Below, piece after piece: positions 21,128 through 33,763 of a DNA stretch of 64,000 nucleotides. Position numbers and translations under genes: made by a program. Within the stretch, counting starts at the first letter, position 1, and the number at the start of each line of letters is the position of its first letter. The notes beneath the pieces were generated by a model. That model saw only the letters and a program-made list of their open reading frames with translations. It did no database searches and was not told where the DNA came from. The DNA is from Harmothoe impar (Eukaryota; Annelida; Polychaeta; Phyllodocida; Polynoidae): NCBI GenBank assembly GCA_947462335.1, contig OX381721.1, positions 40,388,488 through 40,452,487 of the forward strand, in the 5' to 3' direction.

Positions 21128-24100
21128 ATGGCGTTACCACAAAATTATCGCCAAGTTGCGACTCCGGTATCTCGTAAGTTGTACATCTATCTATGTGTTA
21201 TTAAAGACCTCATTGAATTTTAGGACACCACGGTTGTCCAATGCTATATTTATTATGTGGACGATAGGGTATAAACATGCGGGAGGCGGTAAAATTGTTA
21301 GCCTAGTTGGCTTACGACGTAAAATGCTCATATTATCGCCCGGTCAAACAAAAGAAATCACTGCCACTGGCACTGTCACTTTAGTATTTTAATAGACCAC
21401 TTCAAATTGTACGTTTTTTCGTGGTCTAAAAGTAAGACCAAGAGCAAATTCAAACATAGGTACCTACCTTTATGGGATAATCATTTATTACTAGCTGCAT
21501 GGGGGACTTTACACCACCAATTAATAGGCAAAAGTTTATATCTCGATCTCCCCCCCCCCCCCCCCCCAGCACATTCGGATTTTGAGAAATGACCCCACCC
21601 CAGTAAAAATCGCATGCGCCCGTGGAAACATGCGTGGTCGCGTATCTAAATGGACCATATTTCATTATGACCCCCCCCCCCCCCCCAGCATGGAGGCTTT
21701 TCCAGCCCCCCCCCCCCCCCCCACCCAGGGCCTGTCTTCTACATGTATTATGACCTCCCCCCAGCTGGCAACAAATGACTCGGCCCTAGGCAAACAGGGA
21801 AATATATTAGCAGGTTATATATTTTCTGAGTAGATGAATAATACCGGTATAAAGTAAAATATATCATAAAGTATAACTATAATGTCATGTGAATAAAAAC
21901 AAGGAGTGACTTTTCATGCCATGAGTGGTTGTATGTCCTGGATCTATTACGTTCACTAATTTATTCCACTCTATTTATTGATATTGCTACTAGTTCCCTG
22001 CTTTATTATAGGCTAGACTAAACTCTACCAATACCATAATAATTACTGGACATCGATTCTCTGTCTCTTTGTAGCTCTATAGTGATCGATGCCCAGTTTT
22101 ATACTTCAGACCAGTGGCTCATTTTGGCTGTTTTTCGCCTCACAGATTGCTCCTAGCGCAAAATCCTGACTAGGTGTCAATATATTCTCTATGCCAATGT
22201 GTAATATGAGGGTAGAAAACAGTGGAACCTCAGTTTTAAAAAATCCTACTGAACAGTTTTTGAGAAAATTAGGGTTTTGTTGCCTTTTTTTGCTGTTTTT
22301 AGTACATTTCCTACATAACCCGTGAACGTCAGCATTTCTCAATTTTCATGTATTTAGAATTAGAATTTGACATTTTTTTATTCGCAGTAGGATTCCTGAA
22401 TACCGAGCCATTCCACACAGGGTGTTATTTTGAAAAAATATCAATCATTTGATAGTGTATTTGGTCTCCGAAATAGAGGGAGTTTGGTCATAGTTTAATT
22501 GATTGTTGACAATCCAGTCAAGGGCTATTAGGTTCAGTTCAGTGCACGTTGCAAAACAAGTGACTTGCAGTTTTTAACTTGACCTCATGTCCACTATGTA
22601 GGTCTTCACTATGCATGGGTCTATCCAGAGTCCATCAATGGGATCACGCATGGAGGCAGATTCCGCAGCTTTTGGCGAGAAAAATGTTCAAAATCGCAAA
22701 GAAGTGAAATTCGCCTAAAAAAACCCTATTTGGCGAGAAAAAAGTTCAAAATCACAAAAAAATGAAATTTGCCTAAAAACACCTGATTTGGCGAGAAAAA
22801 AGTGCAAAATCGCAAAAAAGTGAAATTTGCCTAAAAACACCTGATTTGGCGAGAAAAAAGTTCAAAATCGCAAAAAAGTGAAATTTGCCTAAAAACACCC
22901 TATTTGGCGAGAAAAAAGTTCAAAATCGCAAAAAAGTGAAATTTGCCTAAAAACACCCGATTTGACCAGAAAAAAGTTCAAAATTTCAAAATAGTGAAAT
23001 TTGCTTAAAAAACCCCGATTTGCCGAGAAAAAAGTTCAAAATCTCAAAAAAGTGAAATTTGCCTAAAAACACCCTATTTGGCGAGAAAAAAGTTCAAAAT
23101 CACAAAAAAAAGGAAATTTGCCTGAAAAACCCCTATCTGGCGAGAAAAAAAGATCAAAATCGCAAAAAAGGGAAATTTCCCTAAAAACACCCTATGACTG
23201 TAGCATGAATGCAGACACTCATGGACACAGACTCATGTACAACCACACAGACATACACATAGGCATGAACATGGCCTTCTCCTTCATATAGCAACCTATG
23301 TATTTCTATTTTGATGAGACTGAATATAGGTTTCTGTTAAAAGGACTCTGATACATGGATGTCGATGTCCAGTTTTAGATATATACCCATATAGTGCATT
23401 GGAGTGCTATAATGTTGGACTGCTGTATATTTAAAATTTAATCCTACCCTTTCCGTTTTAAACTTTCATATCTGTGTTGTGATAGTAGCACTGCTCTTGC
23501 TAGTGATTGTTTACCCGAAATTGTTTAAATACCAATGCATGCACCACCGCCTGCAGAATGTGAGTTTCCCGCGATTTTGCTACTGCCAGTTGTACTGCTA
23601 CTACTGAGACTACTGGCAAGTTCAGCTGTAACATTGGGTAGACAGATAGATGTCATTTTCTCGTGTTAATATTGAGCTTAAAATTATAGAGGTCTTCCCC
23701 TGAAGGTCAAGGATAATATAAACTCTGAATTAAAAAAAAGAAGTCTCTATGTACATTTGTTGGGGAGAGTGGTAGATCTATACTATAAATTCCCTTAAGG
23801 CCACTCAAAAAAATAAAATGGTTTCTCATCACCGCGCGCATCATAAAAATCAGCTTTTGAGGAAAACCTTTTTTTTGGGGGGCTAATTTTTTATGAAAAC
23901 TATGATAAAAATGGACAAATATTGGGTTATTTGGTATCAAATTAAAGCTAATACTGCCAGTAATGCAGTAGGATAGAAATAAATTACGTTTTCCCCACTT
24001 CTTAAGATCCATCAATTTTTAACTACTAAAATGTAGCTTTTGGTCATGAAAAACGTATATCATCCCAAAGTATCCCATACATTTTAGCCCGCGAGTATAA

Positions 24101-27100
24101 AAAAAAAAAAAAAAAAAAAGCCTCCCTCGTCACATTTTTCAGACCTTGGTGATGAGAAACCAATTTTTTTTTTTGAGTGGCCTAATATTAAATCAATAGT
24201 AAAGCCTCCTGGCAGTCTGAGTCTGTCCTGGCACCCAGGTGGGTGGACATGAGGCACTGGCTGGGGTAGGTGGCCAGGTGACCCAGGTAGGAGGTGAGAG
24301 TGGGGCCACCTGGGGAGTTCTTCCGTCAATACCCCAGCCAATCCTGTATAACACATATTGGATGGATCAAAAAAAAAAAAAAAAAAAAAAGCCTCCCTCG
24401 TCACATTTTTCAGACCTTGGTGATGAGAAACCAATTTTTTTTTTTGAGTGGCCTAATATTAAATCAATAGTAAAGCCTCCTGGCAGTCTATCTATTCACT
24501 TTCTTAGAACGAGAAGTCCCTAGCCTCCATCTACAGGGGTGTGGGGTGTGTGGGGGAGTGATTTCAACCCCGCTGGTCCCCAAACCGCAAAAAGGCGGGT
24601 AGAAATCCCTCATATAGACCATAGAATGATTTCCAAGTACAGTTTCCGCTTACGTTGCCACTGCTTCTAGTTCAACGTTGGATCATTACCGGTACATGGT
24701 GTTGAAAACCTCACTATCTTAGGGAGTCAGTGGTCATAACTCAACAATGGGGGGGGGGGGGGGGAGATTTTCGCGTGAGTGTGTGAACATTTTCGGACCC
24801 CCTCAAAAGGAGTCAACATTTTTCTTAACCCCCTCCACTTTGAATTATATTAGGTGTGGGCTAGTAATTGAGTGCCTCTACATGGGTAAAAATCGACACT
24901 GGCGACACGGCCCTTATAGGCCCTCTTAAGGATCAACGGACACAGGAAAATCTGGATAAAGATCGACCCACAGTTTTTATTCTCTAAATTCTTATATACC
25001 TAAAATTCGATTATATTGCACAATGCTAGTGGAGTAGGTAGGTATTGACTTGGGTTTGCATATGATGCGCCCCGGAGCTAGCACAGCTCTATGACATTTG
25101 TTGCTATTAATAAAACAACTGTCAAATGCAGCCCTTATTTCTACCTTCGTTCGATACTAATTTCTTTCTGTATGTGTTTTCCATGTGCCAGCATGCGCAT
25201 GCGCCAGGTTGCTTACACCAGTGTTCTTTTTGCAGACCAGCGTTTCATGCGGACACCTTATTCTTATAATTCCCTAGGTGTTCAATCTTCAAGCTCAGTC
25301 ACCAGTTCCAGCAGCAAGGTTTGACTATTTTTTCCGCGTTACTCTTTTTTTCTTCGCAATGACTGTCTATCAGAATCCGTACCTTAAGGTTTAGTTATGA
25401 AGCAATAGGGAAGAACTTATTTGATAATAATAGATTCCGTAGATGATAAGACTTGTCGATGGGAGATTTTTGTTTGCAGAGCTAGGGGTGGGGGGAAGGG
25501 ACAAATGTAAAAGCTACCTACATGTATGTCCATTTACCTGGTATATGCTTTGAAATAAAGTGAGGGGGCCTTAAGGTACACATTCTGACGATGCCTGCAG
25601 GTCGCATGCTTTCAAATACATATTCTGAATATGAACACATGCGTTTTAGTCCTCGTACATTTATAGAATCATGAATTTTCCAAACAAAGACTAACATTAT
25701 TTATAGTCGTTTCAATATCCACCTTGCAAATCATGCTTCCTTTATCTTTTTTTAAAATGCATACAAATAATTCACTTACGTATGCCTTGTAGTTTAGATT
25801 TACAATCATGCGGTCTTAATGTACAACGTGACCACAGCTCTCCCGTAAAGGGGAATAATTTGGAGCCATCTTGTACATTCACGATCAGAAATTGATATCT
25901 TTTTAAGTGTTATCTAAATTGCACCCCTGGTAATTAACCTTAATTTCATGTCTGTTCGATAAGAAACCCGCAATAGATAGATCACGTTCTGTATCAGCAG
26001 CCTATTTATTCTTCCTGCCCCTTTTTGTGCCTAAGTCATCTAATTATAAAGTATATGCATTATTCCCTATTAGTAGCAATGTGTGTAGGTTGAATCATTC
26101 TATTTCCAAATAACCTTTGATCCCATTTCCTCTTGACTAGAATGTAGGTAATGCATATTAATGGCTGAAGTCCTTAATAATTTGCATCTTGACTTCGTAC
26201 TTAATATCATAAGATAAGATTCATACGATAAATTCTTAAATGTTTATTGCATCCCACATACTGCTAATAGAATACAATAATGAAGAAGAAGAAATATTGA
26301 TCAGATACATTAACTGGTAGACCTATAACGTTTCATAAAGTACCGGTAAATCCAATTTAAGATGTATTTTGATAACAGTGTCTAACTTCTAGAAACGTGA
26401 ACTTGGTGAATAAATTTGTAAGAATCTAATGAATTTGATTTCCAGTCTGTACCAGCAATCATTTGTAGTGACAATGCAATTAAAATTGAAAGTACTTCTC
26501 AGAAGTCGCGTCACTGGAAATGTTTAATGTTTAATATGTGAAGCCTTTTAGGCTGGCGAGAGTTGTCTTCGTCCTGTGACCATGTGCTGTCGACTACCCG
26601 CAACTACCTCTGTCTCCCAAGCCTTACCTTAGTCTATAATACCATTCACACATCTAGTATACATGACATAGCAATCACCATAACAGCATTCATAAATCTA
26701 GTACTTAGTACATCAGTCAAAATTACCATAACAAACTTGTGACTACTTCCATTTTCCCAATCCATGGCATGTCTACTCTTAGTAATACTAAGGGTACTAC
26801 GTGTATAGGACGTACCTGTATCTATAGTTTAAAACTGTATGTTGATAAAAGATAACAGGAATTTTACCACTATTAATGTAGATATACCATAGGCTGCTAC
26901 TGAATCTCTTCATCTACTCCATCAACAATTTCCAAAATGCTTCTTTCCTTAAAACATAAATGTAGTTGCGAAGGCATCTAAAATTCATGCATGAAGCAAT
27001 CTTGTATGTAGAGTGATTTTAGACTCGACAACACAATTTACATGTAAACATTTCACAATAATATATAGAACTCCCTAACCAATTGATATCCTGCATACCC

Positions 27101-30100
27101 CTATGTGTGCTAACCATTGTAAATAATGGTTCTTAGTAGTTACCACCTTGTCTGCAGCTAATGTGTATTACTCATTAGTCTAGTGTTAAGCTATGAAACC
27201 ATACCAAGATATCTATAATAATTCTCCTCAATGACAAGACATATTTGACCTTTTTGCTCTTTTAGAATAGGTCATGTACTTGAGAGCCCACTATTCAGCA
27301 ATGTGTTTAATCTGTTAAGCCTGAAAATCTTGGCATGATATTTCACTCGATTAAACGTTTTAGGAAAAGGGTAATCCTATACCTGACCACAAATTTCAGG
27401 AATTACTGGTTTTCCCTTTTTAGTATTAAAGGAAGAAAAAATTTGAAGAAATAAGCAAAATAAAATCTGATGCATCAAAATTGTAAGGATAACATCAGTG
27501 ATATCCATGGACGAGATGCTTGGTGTGGTTTGTAGCAGCCTGTATGTAGTTCCTGCTCCCCTGTGGCTGCTTGTGCCTGTCTGTGCTAACCCCTACTGTG
27601 CGCTCCCACCCCTCTCGCCAGGCCTACTATCACCACCACCACCATTACTCACAGGGCTCCGGAGAGGGCGGTCATGGGCGCGAACGCTCTACGCCGTTTG
27701 TGCACAACCCGCATGGCCACAGCGGGTTCACTCCCATCAAACTGGGAGCCAAAGGAAGCGTAAGTAAAGTATGTTGGTCTGATTCATTCATTGTTGATAG
27801 TGGTAAGCTTTCATGTTTGATTAAGAAGACTAAAAATCTGTGAATTTGTAATTTCTAGGAATATAATTGACATTAACATTTGATGAGTTGGATTGAAAAG
27901 ACTACAATTGTGTTAATTTATAATTTCTAGGAATATAAAATGTATTTTTATTATTTTTGTCAAGTTCTATATGTATAAGGAGGATCTCCCTCTGACCTAT
28001 AGTAAACAACAAAAATTAACTTTCTTTTCTTTCTAGGGAGAGGTTCGCGTTCCAAAAGCACCGAAGCCGCCAGACAAGCCGTTGATGCCATACATGAGAT
28101 ACAGTCGTAAAGTAAGTTTGTGTTGTTGCCTAAATTTGTATGTTAGCAGGTAGCAATAAATGTAATTGGAACAAACAAGAATCAAACCCGGGATCTTCCG
28201 ACTAAGACGCAAGCTGTGTTACCACTACACTACAGACCACTGCGTGACAGTTGACCACTCATTACATAAAACATTAAGTACTGGATTGTGATCAACATGT
28301 TACATGGACACATAAGGAACGATGTATCATGACAGCCTCTTATGCCACCCCTGCGGGATTCGCGCCACACCTAAAGCTATCATGCCCCTACATATCTAAT
28401 CAATTATGGAAATTGTTCAAGATATCTTTGTGTTAACTTTATTTTATTCCATGTGAAAATTCAGCTTACCCGGTATTTATCATAACCATATATTTTTGTG
28501 TGTTATAGGTATGGGATTCTGTGAAAGCATCGAACCCAGACTTAAAACTCTGGGAGATTGGAAAGATCATTGGTCAGATGTGGCGCGAGTTAACTGATGG
28601 AGAGAAACAGGAATATATGGATGAATATGAGGCTGAAAAGGTTAGTAATACGTTTACATAGATTCCACTACAATTCTGTGTCATTCTCAGTTCTATCATG
28701 GTCCACCGTGCATCTCCCATTGAAAACAGTGAACCAACGTTACTGTTGATGCATGTATTACACAAAAATGTAGTTCACTTCAGGAGTAGATTCGCCGAGA
28801 AGTGTTGCTGAAAGTAAGGGGACAACTCTTCTTTCATTTTAACAGCCTTAAAAAAACTTGATTGCGTTCTAATTGATAATACAATATAATGAAAGTCAAG
28901 GTTAAAACAAATGAGAAACATAACATTCATCTATTGTAATAATGTTAACTGTAAAAAAAAGTATAGAGAGATAGATTTATTATACCAATAATAAATTGAT
29001 CAATAAACACAACCAACAGCAACAAAATCTTTTCAGGATGACAGAAGTAAACATTTTATTTAGATAAACCGTCACTACAGTTTCGGCCGGATGGGCCTTC
29101 TTCAGGTGATCCTGAATGTAAAAAAAGACTCACCAGAAAAATACCTCATTAAGTCAATACTTGGATGTACAAGAAAAGGTAGGATCTCGTTGCCTATCGT
29201 TGTAGATCATGCAAACCAAAGCTCTCCATAATGTTGTGCCGTATTTGTTTTTCCGCGGGTTGTTTCGCTAACAGCTGCAGCACACAGACCTCATGAAGCA
29301 GTACCACAACTCACCGGCGTACCAGTCGTGGGTGGCCGCCAAGGGCAGGGCCGAGGCCGATAACGAAGCCGAGGAGCGAGACAGGGTCAGGCCAGCTGAC
29401 AAGGTGACTACATTTTGCTTTGCTTTAGATTTATTTATTTATTGATTACTTCGGCATTTCACATTAATACATGATATGGTATGAGTTGAGTTCATTCCAA
29501 AGTTGCACACACACATATATCTTTGCCTAGCAAATTGACGGAATTTAAGATATTAAAGTCCATAGTAAGAATCATCAGGAAGTTCCTTAATTTTAGAAAT
29601 TTCAATTCATAGTTGAAAAGATGAGATAGCATTTGCGTTTTGGTAATATTTAATAATAATCTCGAGAATTTTTTCATTACAGCAAAAAGTTCAGGAGGCA
29701 CGAATTAGTATTCAGCCTGCGGAGGACGAAGATGGTAAGACCAGCACACATAAATCTATAGTTAAATCAATTGTAGTTTGTCCTTATCACAAAAGTTTAT
29801 TGCAAAGCAAAATAAAATACAGGAAATATAAAGCCCACAATTATAGTAACTATTTGTAGTGGTTGTATTCTTGACCTATTTTAATGAAGTGCTTCAATAT
29901 TTTTGTTCAGACACTGACGATGGATTCTCCGTGAAGCATATTGCGACAGCGCGATACCAGCGCAATCATCGACTCATCAACGAGATTTTCAGTGACACAG
30001 TAGTTCCCGACATTCGCACGGTGGTTACCACATCACGCATGTCTGTACTCAAACGGCAGGTCCAGTCACTCATGATGCACCAGGTGGGTGTACATAATGA

Positions 30101-33100
30101 TGAGGAATAGACATTAAAAAGAAAGAGGTTTATTTTAAAAAAACATTTTAAATTGATATATATGTAACTTGCATTGAGCGCTCCATTATTTAATGGTTTT
30201 AATATTGAACTGTGACGTCTTTGTTTTTGTCCTATGTGTGTACATGGTAGGCATTTGGCCCACCTTTATTTGTGAAAAACTTAAAGTTGAGAAAGTCTCC
30301 TCTGCAGTACACAATGGGGCGTAAAATTACACTCAAACAAACATTATTATGAATGTGTATGCCTTCAAAATAATACTGTTTAAAAATAATCGACCTGGTT
30401 ACAAGACAACCAATGTCAGTTTGTGAAGGGTTAACATTTTAAAACACAAATTAAAAAAATTGTAAATATTTATCTATTCTGATGGATTCCGAAGCAGCAA
30501 TGGTAAAGCTAAATATTTATAATTTGCAGAAAAAGCTTGAGAGTGAGTTGTCGCAGATTGAAGAAAGACATGACGGGAAGAAGCGCAAGTTCATGGACTG
30601 TTCAGATGACTTCAATGTTCAGCTAAAGAAGGTATTACAGTTATACCACTCAAATCTAGTACATTGCACATAATTAACATAATGTATGGATAAAAGAAGA
30701 GTAACTCTTAAACTGTTTATCTGCATAGTAGACTATTCTCACCATTTAAAATTGTGAAAAAAATTGTCAGTTTCTTGGAATAATGTTGTGAACCAAAAAA
30801 ATAAAACTTTCAGCTTTGTGAAAGTCGTCCAACTGTGACCGACTCGATGTTTAACGACATGATGAACAAGGCAAAGGATGAGTTGCGAGAACGCCATCGC
30901 CAGATGATGATCCAGGAACAGGAGCGACAGAAACAAGCGGTGAGGCAATAAAAAATTGTTTCCCGGCATGAAGTTTAGTACCGTGTCTCGTATTTATCCA
31001 AATATCTGTATCTTAATGTGCACTCTGTATACTATATGTACTAATAATTATGAATGGGATAAATGTTATGGATGTTGGAAGATTTTTAAATATGACATAT
31101 ACTATTTTGACTGTTACAGGAGGAGCAGAGACAGCGAGACGAGGTCGAGCGCAAGCGTCAGGAAGAATTGAGGCGATTAGCTGAGGAGGCATCTAAGAAA
31201 CAGGCTGCCGAACAGGTATTAAAACTTGACAATGTATACCCAATTTTTAGTAAGGCTTTGCTCTAACAATTTTACATACCGGTATAAAAAAACCTATGCA
31301 GATATTGATACACCTGTATTTCTCTAAATACGTTTACTCAAGCTTATAAATACGCCGAATTAATTGATTTGATTTCAACGCCATTAAGGCACTGCTGCAG
31401 CAGGAGCAGGAGAAGACTCCCCCACAGAGTGAACCCACCGCTATGGAGACAGACGAAGCTGCTCCCGGCGAGAAGCCAGCCGACGAGCTGAAACCGACCA
31501 TCCCTATACCGGTGCCAACCAAGCTACCAGAGGCCACTCCAGCCAGCAATGAGCCAGAAACAGCTGCACCGAAGACTGATGAAACTAAGCCGGTCACCGA
31601 ACCAGCTGCAGAGGTGAAGGAGGAAGAGCCAATGGACACCAGTGAAGTCCCTGAACCTAAGGTATGAATTTCTGGTTGATCTGAATTGCATGGTTGACAC
31701 ACATGGTTGTTTTGTGATATCAAAATCAAAATATTTTCATTCCCGAAACTTGAAATGGAAATTGATCACACCATTCCCATTATCGTTTGTATGGATTCGA
31801 AGTGAGTTTTTAGGCTACCCAAATCATCTCCTTGTCTAGTTTCATACATTAAATTTGTTCTAGCTCATTTCCAGAGAACCAAGCGTTAGCGCTGCATGAT
31901 GGTCATTTTGAGGATCGGGGGAACTTCATAACTATCATGTTTTAAATGTTTTGCCATATATGCTGATGTACTTATATTTGATAACTGAAATTTCCTAATA
32001 ATGACAAATAATGCTTTCCACATTCAGGCTGAAGTGAAGGAAGAGAAGTCTGAGGAAGCGCCTGCACCCGCTGCTGCCGCTCCAGCCGAGCCTCCCACCG
32101 TAACCCCTCCCAGCGAGCCAGCGACTCCCGCAGAACCAGCCCAGACCGCTGTCGAGGCAGAGAAACCTCCCAAGCCTGCCGAGACAGAGAAACCGGAAGC
32201 TGTGCCTGCAGCCGAAACAAAAGAAGATAACAAACCTGGTGAGTAAGACAAAGAGGGTTTGATGCATCACTGGATGTCTGTTCCTTGGTAATCAACCATA
32301 GAGCACATTTGTTTAATTGGCCAGTAAAACTCTCTTGTGGTATTATTATGTGCATTCAGTCAGTATTTATATCTCATCTGTGCTTCAACAGTACGGGGGA
32401 ATTGTAATGGCGACGTAGGTTTCTATATTGAAAGTACATGTAAATTGTGTTTGCTATCACTACAGTTCAAGAGGAGTAAGTTGAAATCCCAAAGGAGTAA
32501 GTTGAAATTGTTGAAATGTTTACTTTCTCTAGTTAACAGGTTCCAGTCTCAGTTCATCATAAGATGTGTTTGTTGTATTTTCTGTAAAATAGGAATAAAT
32601 ATACATGACCCTGTGACTAACGGAAAGCCTATAACATTTGTTCAGACGTAAGGACATCCAAAATTAAAAACCAGGATAAGATGTAATGAATAGATAATGG
32701 TCTTCACATAAGCCTTTCCGAGATGAAATTCTAACCGTTTTTTCCTGGATTGCTAATTTGTTTTGTGTTTCCTACGACCTAGAGTTAAGCATGAAAAAGT
32801 CATATCCAATGGCCAACCATTTTGGTATTTCAAGTGTATGATATTCACGATCGGTGACTTTCATCCTTGAATTAAGTCCTATCTTTTAGTTGCAGTAAGA
32901 TTGATATCATTTTAAATGAACCACTCGTTTCCTGTTGGCTTTTATACGTTCTGTTTTCAAGTATATCTTAGGTTGAAGAGGCATTTCTCGGACAATTTCT
33001 ATCATTATTTTGTTCTATATTCACTTTTTCAGAAAATGTCAGTCCACCCCCAGCCCCAGTTACACAAGATACTACCCCGGAAACAAAACCAGCGACATCC

Positions 33101-33763
33101 ACCCAGCCACCGACAGAGGAAGTGAAACCAGCCGAGGAGAAGACAGCACCAGCAGAGCCGAGCCCACCAGCAGAGGTGAAGAAGACCGAGGAAGTGAAGA
33201 AGACGGAAGAAGCACCAAAGCCGGTAGATCCGGAACCACAGGAGAAGCCCGAGGCACGGGCAGAACCAAAGCCAGTCGAAGCCCCGGCAGCGCCAGCAGC
33301 AGTCCCGACAGCCAAAGACGAGGCCCGACCCGAGCCGTCAAATACACCATCGACTGGCGACAGCTCCTCCGCCGCTGAGCCGTCCCCAGAACCTGTGGTT
33401 AAGGAGCCCGCTAAACCGCCAACTCCTCCAGCAGAGGTCCCGGCAGCTGCTCCTGCTCCCGCTGCCGAGGCTAAGCCGGCACCACCACCAGCTACCCCAC
33501 CACCAGCGGTAGCCGAAGCGGCTCCGGTACCAGAGGAAAAAGCTGAACAGCCCATGGAGGTAGAGGAGAAACCCGCCACCACAGAGAAGACCAACGAGGA
33601 AAAGCCAGCAGAAAGAGAGAAGGAATCCCCCGTGGCGGTAGAAAAGGAGGCGCCACCTACTAAAAAAGCAGACGAGCCCAAGGCCACACCATCTGAAGAG
33701 AAGAAAGAAGGGGAGGCAAAAAGTACCGAAGAAGCTGAAGCAAAAGCAACAGAGGAAAAGTAA
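21128..33763 (+). CDS. SMARCE1: SMARCE1 (BAF57), HMG-box subunit of the SWI/SNF (BAF) complex, 788 aa
   Basis: Accessory subunit of BAF remodellers that bends and binds DNA. Fourteen coding exons join in phase. N terminus [20 protein letters not shown], then Ser-, His- and Gly-rich sequence. The HMG box is about residues 97-170: [50 protein letters not shown] conserved region follows ([47 protein letters not shown]), then a charged coiled coil (about 277-385: [14 protein letters not shown] to [17 protein letters not shown]). All of this matches human BAF57 in order. Residues 385-788 are a Lys/Pro/Ala/Glu-rich low-complexity tail, giving nearly twice the human length (411 aa). Start chosen because its 46-nt coding exon joins the next exon in phase and keeps the conserved QRF motif. 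Confidence 0.95.
21549..21724. repeat. Cluster of three poly-C runs in SMARCE1 intron
   Basis: Runs of about 17-19 C at 21550-21568, 21671-21686 and 21706-21721, separated by about 100 bp and 20 bp. The sequence between (CGCATGCGCCCGTGGAAACA) resembles the core of the G-run MITEs at 41715 and 47894, so this may be a worn member of that family. Confidence 0.55.
22046..23425. mobile_element. TA-flanked transposon with 58-bp array, copy 2 (reverse orientation to copy 1)
   Basis: Starts CTGGACATCGATTC after TA (22044-22045) and ends TTGGACTGCTG before TA (23426-23427). Near-identical to copy 1 outside the array. The 78-aa ORF is on the minus strand at 22342-22106 with the same sequence as in copy 1. 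The array spans about 22672-23195 with about nine units, without the alternating dimer pattern of copy 1. It lies in SMARCE1 intron 2. Confidence 0.75.
22672..23195. repeat. 58-bp minisatellite inside transposon copy 2
   Basis: About nine units with landmarks TTGGCGAGAAAAAAGTTCAA and GTGAAATTTGCCTAAAAAC. Units are more diverged from each other than in copy 1 (for example CCGATTTGACCAG, CCGATTTGCCGAG). Confidence 0.9.
23799..24182. mobile_element. Harbinger-like MITE with TAA duplication (copy H2)
   Basis: Inverted ends GGCCACTCAAAAAAATAAAA and, read back from the right, GGCCACTCAAAAAAAAAAAT. Both continue to GGTTTCTCATCACC. TAA flanks at 23796-23798 and 24183-24185. A/T-rich inside, no ORF of note. 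It lies in SMARCE1 intron 2. Confidence 0.75.
24099..24489. repeat. Direct duplication of a 120-bp segment including a MITE end
   Basis: The segment 24099-24218 (A-run, GCCTCCCTCGTCACATTTTT, then GTAAAGCCTCCTGGCAGTCT) recurs at 24369-24489 with near identity. It is separated by about 150 bp of G/C-rich sequence with several CCAGGT repeats. The duplication covers the right end of MITE H2 plus about 36 bp of flank, so it happened after the MITE inserted. Confidence 0.8.
24490..27621. other. SMARCE1 introns, mostly without recognisable features
   Basis: Apart from the exon at 25236-25318 and a G-run at 24748-24764, I see no coding sequence, RNA gene or clear transposon end. The sequence is A/T-rich. 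Confidence 0.5.
28170..28240 (-). repeat. tRNA-derived SINE head or tRNA pseudogene
   Basis: On the minus strand, TAGTGTAGTGGTAA (28232-28219) resembles a tRNA A box/D arm. GGGTTTGATTC (28189-28179) resembles a B box at normal spacing. The anticodon stem has a mismatch and the T stem does not pair, so a working tRNA is unlikely. It lies in a SMARCE1 intron. Confidence 0.45.

Noticed and set aside
28170..28240. Functional tRNA gene
   Set aside because: T-arm does not pair and the anticodon stem has a mismatch; better explained as a SINE head or pseudogene.
32462..32475. Possible micro-exon (TTCAAGAGGA between CTACAG and GTAAGT) in SMARCE1
   Set aside because: Its 10 nt would shift the frame. 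The flanking exons 32028-32238 and 33033-33763 join in phase without it.
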